Shown here one piece after another: positions 56,329 through 64,000 of a stretch of DNA of 64,000 nucleotides (the stretch's first letter is position 1; every line of letters begins with the position of its first letter). The stretch lies in contig ML978121.1 in assembly GCA_010015805.1 (NCBI GenBank), forward strand, positions 1,178,001 to 1,242,000, given 5' to 3'. Made by a program: the position numbers and the translations under genes. This DNA is from Rhizodiscina lignyota (lineage: Eukaryota > Ascomycota > Dothideomycetes > Aulographales > Rhizodiscinaceae). Under the pieces are notes generated by a model. That model had not been told where the DNA came from and ran no database searches. It worked only from the letters and a program-made list of their open reading frames with translations.

Positions 56329-58326
56329 TTTGGCGTGGTGTTAGAACGGAAGGTGAGTGGCTGTAAAGCTACACGAGAAAAGCGGCGTGATTCAAGAGTC
56401 CAAATACTCAGGAGGGAGGAATCTGGGACCAGTGTGCTTAGTTTGTCAAGGTGAAGTGAAAGCAGATAAGCTGTGCTGGTTGCCAGGTGAATTTCATTCA
56501 GCCTGGAAGTTTGTTGTTGTTCAGGTGTCGGAGAAAAACAAGCGGCGGCACGCTATGGGCGCGAGGCGATGAATAGCTGAGCAGGATCACGTGCTGATTT
56601 CGTTCTCTTAACACGTGTTAAGCTCCAATGTATTGCGGAAGCTTGTAAAGGCCAGCTCGCCAAGCGAAGTAAACAAGCTTTTGATGACGATTCGGAGGTT
56701 TTGAGGGAGCGTAATAGAATGAACGACTCGATGCTTGAGTGCTAGAGTACGTCTCTTTCGAGTTTGCGTGTTCTAGGTGATACGATAGAAAAGTAGCGTG
56801 GGTGCGTAGTTAGAGGAAACAAAACGAGATACTAACACACGTACCAAGCAAGAGGTGATGACAAAAGCAGAAATGTTCTTGAAATACAGTGCAGAGATAT
56901 TCCCATCTATGGAACATAATACAAGACGTTCCATTGAAAACTAAAAGTGTCATTCATCAGTGGCAACGAAACACGAACGAACAGAAAACAGCAGTTATCA
57001 GTGCAGGATACAAAACCTTCATCCCTAGGGTACCCCGTCCCAATAACCCGGCACGGATATGTAGGTCTTGTGTCCCTCTAAAACATCTGCCCGAGGATGT
57101 CCATGCCTTACAGCTATAGATCATCTCGTAGCGTCGTCGAGAAATCCTAATATCGAGCTCTATTTCAGAGTCTTGCAGATGGCGCTGATTCGACTCAGCC
57201 TATAAAAAGTGTAATTGCGTTCGAGGAGGTGACACGCTCCCTCGGGGCGTTCTTCGTTGGTTAAGACGACGGCCGTTCTAGATGTCTCCTCAAACGCTGA
57301 AATTCTCCGTGCAAGAGTCCTGGAATAATTTGATAGCATGCATTGCTTTCGGTCATCGAGTCATCGACGTCGTTCAGGATATGCTGTTGGTGAGCACCAC
57401 CTGATCGATGTGCGGAGCCCACACGAGAGGTTCCATCAGCCACCTACCGCTGTTATAATCTTATGTCCCCCCTCAGTAGCCGTAAAGAATTGTTTGGTGC
57501 TTGTAAGGGAGCTCCTGTGCTTCACCTCTCTCAGTAAGAGGAGACGCGAAGGCAAAGATTGTGGTTGTTTGAGGAGAGCACGTAGAGCGACCACTGTCGG
57601 TGCTTGTCTCCGGCGTCGACATATCGTAGGTCCTCCTTCCCTCTTGCTGTCAAGCTTTAATAACTTAGAGTTAATGGTTCGTGGGGACATGATGAGAGGT
57701 GCGGTCGGTGATTATGTATCGAGACGGAAAAGGGAGAACAGTATGGCAAGCGGAGGGACTAGGCCTGGTACTGGACGGCGGCCTTGAATATTTCTAGAGG
57801 TTATTCTGTGCATAAGTAAGTGCGCGGTTGCTTCAGTTATCCTTCTTCTGCCGCTAATTGGGCTCTCCTTGAGCATCTGGACGGACATGTACAGCGGATG
57901 GAGGTTGAGAACTGGGGTCACTCTCTACCTCGGCGAGCAGCAGCGGTTTCTTACATTACGATACCCCTATTCAGCATCTCCACTACTCACCTCCCTAAGA
58001 GTCGTCTTCGTTCTACAAATCAGTTCTAACCATGATTCTAGAACAAATCATGGCCTAGTTGCTATCTTATGGTCTGAGTTCACCGTTGAGACGACGCATG
58101 GGCAGTTCTTTCATCTCTTTGCGATGTGTAGTGAACATATATCGCATGTCCATTCATAGCCTTGATATCTTCTAAATGAATACACGCAGGACGACAGTAT
58201 TTCCCCTTACCAGACTATCGAAAACGACATGAAAACGTGCATAAGCGTCGCCCGATTTATAAAACAGCTCATGTCGCAGCACTCGGCGGCGTACCCATCC
58301 TTTACTGGCCGACTTGTCATGGAAAT
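56329..58326. other. 2-kb region without recognised gene
   Basis: Promoter of the preceding gene and 3' flank of the GST gene. Open frames at 57338-57787 and opposite are mutually overlapping and lack domain or splice support. Possibly a non-coding transcript; nothing firm. Confidence 0.35.
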
Positions 58327-59086
58327 TTATTTTCCTCCGCCAACTTGCGCTACGATGCCAGTGTAGACATCCCAAACCGGTTTGCTCACCCTCTTCCAGC
58401 TTTCCCTCCCACTCACTTCCTCCCACCATCTCTTCACGTTCGGATTTGCCTTGATGGCCTCATCCTCCCCAGTGACCGACAGGGCCAAAAACTCCGGCAA
58501 AAAGCTGATATCGGCCAGACTGAACGTCTCACCTCCCATATACTTCTGTTTCGATAGAATTCCATCCACGACTGCAAGAGTAGCCGCGACACTCTTTCTA
58601 CTCTTCTCTATGACTGCTTGGTCGGGGATCATTCCCATGAGCGGCGCATGCGTAAGCTGGAAGAAGAGCTGTGTCACATCTGCGTCCAATTTCTGCGCCT
58701 CGATCGCAAGACCTTCCTCAAAGCGCGCGAAAGCGGGATACTTATCGGTCGATGGGAGCAGCGATGGCGACTTGTCGGCGAAAACGGTTGCCAGGTAACG
58801 CGCAATTGGGCGCGATTCGTACATTGGTCCAGCATGCGGGCACTCAAGAACTGGCACCTTCCCCCAGGGGTTTTTTGAGAGCATCTCTGGAGACTGAGCG
58901 TATACAGCTGTCAGTGAGGAGCTAATTACATACAGTGTGGACAATGAGAGAGGGGCGGACCTTGTGCTCGCCCTTGACCAGATCCACGACTATGGGTTCA
59001 TGCTCAATGTTCTTCTCGGCGAGGACCATATCAACTCGCAAACTGTTGTGAGATAGAGGGCTTGTATAGAACTTGATTCCGGCCAT
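58327..59086 (-). CDS. Glutathione S-transferase
   Basis: Cytosolic GST, 230 residues. Exons on the minus strand 59086-58961 and 58893-58327. The 67-bp intron has a less common donor GTCCGC and acceptor CTCAG; joining KGEHK to SPEMLSKNPWGKVPVLE rebuilds the thioredoxin-like N-domain, with the glutathione-contacting KVPVL and YESRPIARYL (the usual E-S motif) present. The N-terminus MAGIKFYTSPLSHNSLRV carries the candidate catalytic Ser/Tyr region. The alpha-helical C-domain includes KYMGGETFSLADISFLPEF, a typical N-capping/hydrophobic staple segment. Class (fungal, theta/phi-like) is tentative. Substrate, if any, not inferable. Confidence 0.92.
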
Positions 59087-60069
59087 TTTGAATTTATTTT
59101 AGGAAGTGTTAATTTGGAGAGTAGGCTGGCCTGCTCGTAACGGAGCTTGAATGAGAGAGTCGCACTCACGAGACAAAACACAGAAAGGAGCAAACGCGAG
59201 AGCAGTTGACCTAAGGTAAAATGCTTAGACGATAATTTTTTGGGGTGTCAACTTGGAAACTTAAATAGTGGCACCTCGTCGTATCAGCTTATGTCCCATA
59301 GCTCGTATGAACTGTTCGCCGAGCTGGAGACTCAAATATCCCCTTGCTTCGTGCTTTCTGAACGAACCAAGTCACCAGTAACTTTCGGCGCCCCAGGTTA
59401 GCTCTTGACCAACTGTGCGACTGTGGTAATTAGGCGCTTCTTGCGAGCATTACCAGGGCAAGGGTGCTCCAAGTTCTGTCCTCCTTCGGGGCAATCCTGA
59501 CATAAGCGCTATCTAATGCGGAATGTAGGAACTGCGAGAAGAGAAATCGGACACGGCGAGACTATAAAGATTCTCTGGATATACTATCTCCGCGGCGGAC
59601 ATCTTGCACGATTGAGAGGATGGCGGTGAGGTGAATGGCAGCTGTAATTCAGAGGTCACCAGGATTTCATACGGCCGGGTAAGCAAGAAGGAAGAGGCGG
59701 TACGGCTAGTTTAATAGACTGGCGGAAATGTTCCGCTAGGTCGCGCGAGTGTATTTACCAATTGAGAAAATGAAGTCTTTCTGAATCCTATAGCTACTTA
59801 CCATTTTCTATTTCTAGACAGCCGTAAACAAATGATCGTCTTGTGGCATAAGCCCACCATTATGCCTAGCGTTCTTCTGAAACTTGAGTATCGTATTCGG
59901 AAGGAGAACGTCATATCCAGGTATGAATGTAAACATGCATAAGAGGCTCGGGCCTTTAAACGAGTATAATGTTTACTTATCGAGGTCTCCCTCGGGTAGT
60001 TAAAGAAATGATATGAGTCGTTCATATCTGGTTCTCCAAGTTCAACATAGATAAGTAGCCGGCCTCGAA
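59087..60069. other. Intergenic region
   Basis: Promoter of the GST gene and unassigned sequence, partly AT-rich. No gene. Confidence 0.4.
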
Positions 60070-60297
60070 GGTGACAAAAGGTAGCTCTTGATGAAGGTGG
60101 AAAGGCCGTAGAAAACCTGGCATTGCTCTTCAATCGAGGTGAGAGCATCCTCAAAACTCTTGGTTTAACATGATTCGCCCAGTGTCTGTCAATTTTGTAC
60201 AGCTCCAATGAATATGATTAATCTTAATCAAAGGGACTGTGCACTGTGCACCCTATATGTCGGAGCTGTCGGAGCTGTGGGATACCGGTTTGTCACC
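60070..60297. repeat. Degenerate copy of the inverted-repeat module, 228 bp
   Basis: Left end GGTGACAAAA at 60070-60079, right end TTTGTCACC at 60289-60297, with the internal motif (CTCTTCAATCGAGGTGAGAG...) at 60126-60168, 56 bp from the left end. Size, spacing and orientation match copy C, although the ends are shorter and mutated. No GIY-YIG coding remnant flanks it, so the module exists independently of that gene. Confidence 0.55.
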
Positions 60298-60359
60298 TGC
60301 AAGCTCCCACACCACGTTCATCTGTAATAGAATAGATCTATTAAAAAAAACACAATCTC

Positions 60360-61031
60360 TCATGTTTTCCCAGCCCGTTCCGTCCATAATCTTTCGATGG
60401 CCAAGTTCGTCCCTTCAACAATTGCTTTCCACTCCGTCTCGTGAATGCGTTGCTCTAGCGCCTCTAAATCATCATCGCGAGGATGTTCAAGATCAATCTC
60501 CCGAACCAACAGTGGCTCCCCTTCATCTACCGCCCTAATGACTTTGTGAATCATGACCCCTGTCTTCTCGAGCCCTCCATCCATAAATTTCTCATGCGCT
60601 CGCTGGATCGCATTTGCTCCATTGAATTGGCCTGGCAGCGCCGGATGCAAGTTGATGACCCATACACCCTTTTCCTCCAATGGTTTCAGACACTCGTCTG
60701 AGAAGATGTGCATCCAGCCCGCGCACACGACCAGGTCTGGCTTGTCTTTCAAGATGAGCGCCGCCAGATCTCTGTCGTACTCAGTACGAGCAGCCGCGAC
60801 TCCAGTATCGTCAGCTGGATGTCGGTCTTTGTACGCCTTGAGGTTGTGGTATTCAGTGGAAATGCCGACTTTCTTTGCACGCTCCAGTCCGTACGCGGCG
60901 CGGCGGTTTGAAATGACGCGTACTATGCTGACCGGTTCTACATATTTAGACGACTGTTGTGCATCGATGAGAGCTTGGAGATTCGTGCCGGAGCCGGATA
61001 TAAGGATTGTTACTCGTGTTGGCTGTTCCAT
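60360..61031 (-). CDS. ADE8: Phosphoribosylglycinamide formyltransferase (GAR transformylase)
   Basis: Third step of de novo purine synthesis: transfers a formyl group from 10-formyl-tetrahydrofolate to GAR. One exon, 223 residues, cytosolic. The phosphate-binding SGSGTNLQALI (12-22), ISNRRAAYGLERAKK, and the catalytic HPALPGQFNGANA with Asn127 and His129, plus Asp169 in AVDEGEPL, match the PurN/Ade8 family. TGVMIHKV precedes the catalytic Asp as expected. ATG at 61031 opens MEQPTRVTILISGSG. Divergent from the DapA-like gene. Confidence 0.95.
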   Translation of the reverse strand: MEQPTRVTILISGSGTNLQALIDAQQSSKYVEPVSIVRVISNRRAAYGLERAKKVGISTEYHNLKAYKDRHPADDTGVAAARTEYDRDLAALILKDKPDLVVCAGWMHIFSDECLKPLEEKGVWVINLHPALPGQFNGANAIQRAHEKFMDGGLEKTGVMIHKVIRAVDEGEPLLVREIDLEHPRDDDLEALEQRIHETEWKAIVEGTNLAIERLWTERAGKT

Positions 61032-61787
61032 GATGTCCGCAGGCTGATGTGATTCTGAAGAGATACTGGACTTTGGACGGAAGAGTCCAAGTTTGGTAGC
61101 AAATGAAGGAATACCAAAAATCTGGATCTTCGATATAATATGCTTCTTTCCGCGTTATGGCGGTGTTATGCAGAAGAATGCAAACTTGAGGTTGATGCAG
61201 TCTTTGAGAAATGCTCCGCTTCCCAATTTCAATGGTAGTATCAACGTTCAATACAGCCAACCAATGATGACACAATACAATCTAGTCGTCAGATTGCCGA
61301 GTTTTCTTTTGTTGGAACCCTTCAGGCTGATGAGGCTCAATGGAATAGAGTTGTGGCTGTCTGAGCCACGCGAAAAAAAAGGACTAAAGACCTAAAAAAA
61401 AATTACAGTGATACAGGGACCGCGCTCTACAAAGTAGAGACTCTCAAGGCGGTGGTTTGTAACGTTTGGTCAAGAAAGAACATGATAGGCACCAACCTTC
61501 AAATACAAACGTCCATCTTGAAATGGCCAATTGATGAATTCAAGATGGACGAATGTGATGTGGGCTGGACTTCAATGTCCAATCTGTAACTCCCTAATCC
61601 ATATCGAGTTTTAGTGGCGACATTGTAGTGGGGCCATTTTCCTACTCTTGAGGCGGAAACCTTTGCGCCGATGTCGCGGCATTTCTCCTCCGGCATTCAA
61701 CCCGCAATATCATCCGGGTGTGTATGAAGACAACTCTCACGATGCCTTCAAACAGTTCTCCACATCCTGCCCGACCCAATTGCCAAT
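61032..61787. promoter_or_regulatory. Divergent promoter between ADE8 and DapA-like gene
   Basis: 756 bp between two divergent starts; includes A-rich runs at about 61370-61400 (possible nucleosome-free tract) and the direct/inverted phrase TTGAATTCATC/CAATTGATGAATTC near 61500-61550. No gene. Confidence 0.4.
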
Positions 61788-62943
61788 ATGACGACAAACG
61801 GTTCAAACGGCCACCGTAACCCAGTCCCACCCAGCGGCATCTGGTGAGTGCACCTCCACCTGAACCCACGAGACTGGCTGGAATGAATTCGATTCTTACA
61901 TCTACCCAGGGTGCCAGCTGCGACATTATTCGATCCACAGACCGATGAGCTCGTGCTCGATGCTCAAGCAAAATACTACTCCCATCTGTCGAAGACTGTA
62001 TGTCCATAGCATCAAATCTCCTCACCTCTCGCGGGCTCGTTTATGTCCATCTCGATGACCTTCTACTTTGCAATACAAGAACATATCCTAACAGCATTGT
62101 CAGGGCCTCGTAGGACTCGTTATCCTCGGTACCAACGCCGAAGCCTTCCTGCTCACGCAATCCGAGCGCAAAGCCCTCATCTCGGCCGCTCGCAAAGCAT
62201 GCGGTCCCACCTACCCCATCATGGCTGGCTGCGGCGGGCACAGCACAAAGCAGACCCTCGAGCTGCTCTCCGACGCGGCGGAAGCAGGCGCCGACTACGC
62301 ACTGGTTCTGCCGCCTGCGTACTTTGGCAAGCAGACCACAACGCAGGTCGTTGAGCGCTTCTTCGACGAGGTGGCGAACCGCAGCCCACTACCGATTGTG
62401 ATATATAACTTCCCGGGCGTATGCAATGGCGTGGATCTAGATTCAGATCAGATTGCCAGACTGGCGAAGAAACATCCGGGCAAGATTGTCGGCGTGAAGC
62501 TGACATGTGGCGTAGTGGCGAAGATCACAAGGCTGTCGGCAGAGCTGCCCGCAGACACCTTCGCTACGTATGGCGGACAGTCTGACTTCCTGGTCGGCGG
62601 GCTGGCAAGTGGTTCTGCGGGGTGTATCTGCGCGTTTGGGAATGCGTTCCCCAGAACAGTGGTTAAGATTTATGATCTGTGGAAGGCTGGGAAGCACGAT
62701 GAGGCGCTGAAGCTGCACCACATTGCTGCTTTGGCGGAGAGGGGGACTAAGGGTGGAATCGCGACTGTGAAGTATGCTGCAAGCCTTTACAGCGCAGGGA
62801 CAGGGAAGGGACAGGCCGGGATTGAGGGAGTTGAGAAGTTGTTACTACCAAGGCATCCGTACACTGAGCTTGGGGATGAGGCTAAGAAGACGCTAAGGAG
62901 CATTATGGATCCGTGCTGGGAGGTTGAGAAGAGTCTGATGTGA
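61788..62943 (+). CDS. DapA-family aldolase/synthase (dihydrodipicolinate synthase-like)
   Basis: Class I aldolase-type TIM barrel. Exons 61788-61843, 61910-61997 and 62104-62943 give 327 residues; introns are 66 and 106 bp. Splicing recovers WVPAATLFDPQTDEL at the start of the barrel and GLVGLVILGTNAEAFLLTQSE, the carboxylate-binding G-T-N/T-x-E loop. Tyr149 in VIYNFPG and Lys180 in GVKLTCG are the catalytic Tyr and Schiff-base Lys. Fungi do not use the bacterial diaminopimelate lysine route, so members act as 4-hydroxy-2-oxoglutarate or 2-keto-3-deoxy-sugar-acid aldolases (for example in galacturonate breakdown); which one is not decidable here. Possibly cytosolic or mitochondrial; no clear targeting peptide. 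Confidence 0.92.
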
Positions 62944-64000
62944 GAGGAGAAGAAAGGGAAGCAAAATAGCGTTTTATGAATATTCCCATGATTGGGTATC
63001 AGACGCTCATTAGAGCGGGTTGAAGACATAATTTGTGGCCAACACCGGGTCAGCACTCTTTATCAAGAGCAATGCATTTCCAGTAGAGTTATGGTGCGAC
63101 TGCTCCACTACTGGAATCTCATCACAATAGCATAGTAGATGTGATTTTCAAGAATCGAATCTCATTGAATGCTATCCACTAAGCTTATGCAAAAGGCGCA
63201 TGAAACCACCTTTGTGCGATCGTTCAGAAGATCCGACCACGCTCACGAGCTGCTACACCGCTCCTTACTCCCCAGCAAAAGTGACTATTTTTTTCTATAT
63301 TGTTTTTTCTTTTTGGATTTCCATTTTCTTTTTGCTTTTCACAATCCTATTCCCTCCTTGCGATACGCCGGTGGCGTTCGCAGCCCACTTTACTCCGTAA
63401 ATCCGCCTTGTCCTACAGGAGATCCGAGAGGTGTCGAAGGAACCCTGATTGGAACAAGTCGTACGTGTATACCGAAGTGAACAAAGAAGGGATCTAGTGA
63501 ATGCAGCCTTGCCAGCGCCTTGCCGATGCAGAGGGTATCATTCCACGTACGATCCTAATCCATGCCAACGCCGTGTACGTTCGAAAGCCGATAGGTGAGA
63601 CACGATAAGTGTCATGTGCACAAATGCAGTGCATTGGGTGATGAGAGGCGTACATTGTCGATCGTGTTCCTCAACAAATTGAATGGAGAACTCAATTTGG
63701 TTCCGTTCAGAAGACACAAGAATTAAAGGAAATGAAAGAGGTCAAGCAATTGGGGTATGTGAAAATCGGCAGGGTGGCAGATAGCACATGGGAAGCAAAG
63801 CAAATTAAGCCAGCTACTCGCCGGCGGGGGAAGATGGGAAAGAGGGCTATTACGGGGGTTCTGTGGTTAGTATTTTTCCAGCCCTGATAAGCTCTTGCAA
63901 TTGAAGAGCGTATCAAAGCATGTAGGTGGGGTTGTGCGTTCTGACTTGCACGGCGTGCCGACGAAGACTCGCTGCTTACAGATTCAGGATCTTTGTCGGG
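62944..64000. other. Right-end region without firm gene
   Basis: T-rich 63290-63350 and otherwise unremarkable. On the minus strand a frame is open from 63707 to the window edge (passing DKDPESVSSESSSARRA); it could be the 3' part of a gene beginning outside the window, but has no recognisable domain. Confidence 0.3.

Noticed and set aside
57338-57787. 149-codon + frame in the 56.3-58.3 kb gap
   Set aside because: Overlapped by equally long antisense frames, no domain, low-complexity basic composition and no splice context.
58872-58887. GAGAGCATCTCTGG in the GST gene resembling the module's internal motif
   Set aside because: Only about 15 bp match, and it encodes the conserved PEML residues of the GST after the splice site; no inverted ends nearby. 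Considered chance.

Overview
The window reads as euchromatic nuclear DNA of a filamentous ascomycete (Pezizomycotina). Evidence: protein genes split by short introns (mostly 47-70 bp) with GT...AG ends and CTRAC/CTRAT-like branch sites; fungal-restricted families (HET domain, Cdc24, APP1, fungal C2H2 and F-box proteins); and nonsense changes of the RIP type (CpA to TpA or TpG to TpA) in repeated genes. Class (perhaps Dothideomycetes) is an inference only. No complete transposase or reverse transcriptase gene was seen.

Layout. 0-38 kb is gene-dense and ordinary: a 5'-truncated PLP aminotransferase; an F-box/WD40 ubiquitin-ligase receptor divergent from CDC24; an NRAMP metal transporter; a HET-domain protein carrying ankyrin repeats inside the HET domain; a 1002-residue C2H2 zinc-finger protein; a flavin-reductase-like protein; an MDR oxidoreductase with a basic N-terminal extension; a Rogdi/RAV2 V-ATPase assembly factor; ribosomal protein eS27; a GDSL esterase; a dienelactone hydrolase; the Rag GTPase Gtr2; and an APP1-type phosphatidate phosphatase. 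38-51.3 kb is an accessory island: a 1025-residue Ser/Thr/Pro-rich secreted protein, then three decayed copies of a GIY-YIG nuclease gene family, each associated with a ~225-bp inverted-repeat module, plus a tRNA-like pol III unit, a 60-bp minisatellite and a 165-bp hairpin element. 51.3-64 kb returns to single-copy genes: an F-box/beta-propeller-like protein, a large unrecognised protein with a six-cysteine cluster, a glutathione S-transferase, ADE8 (GAR transformylase) and a DapA-family aldolase; a degenerate copy of the 225-bp module sits before ADE8.

How genes relate. As usual in fungi there are no operons. Likely shared promoter intervals are F-box/WD40 with CDC24 (about 5.1-6.4 kb) and ADE8 with the DapA-like gene (61.0-61.8 kb). 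Functional themes: polarity (Cdc24), TORC1/V-ATPase/vacuole (Gtr2, Rogdi), non-self recognition (HET), metal uptake and cell-surface secretion. The most novel material is the GIY-YIG family with an N-terminal PCNA-box-like/basic motif and the short inverted-repeat module (B, C and the 60-kb copy have both ends) that sits inside or at the end of every copy.

Exon limits were derived by eye from splice signals and reading-frame continuity; lengths quoted for spliced proteins check out modulo 3.
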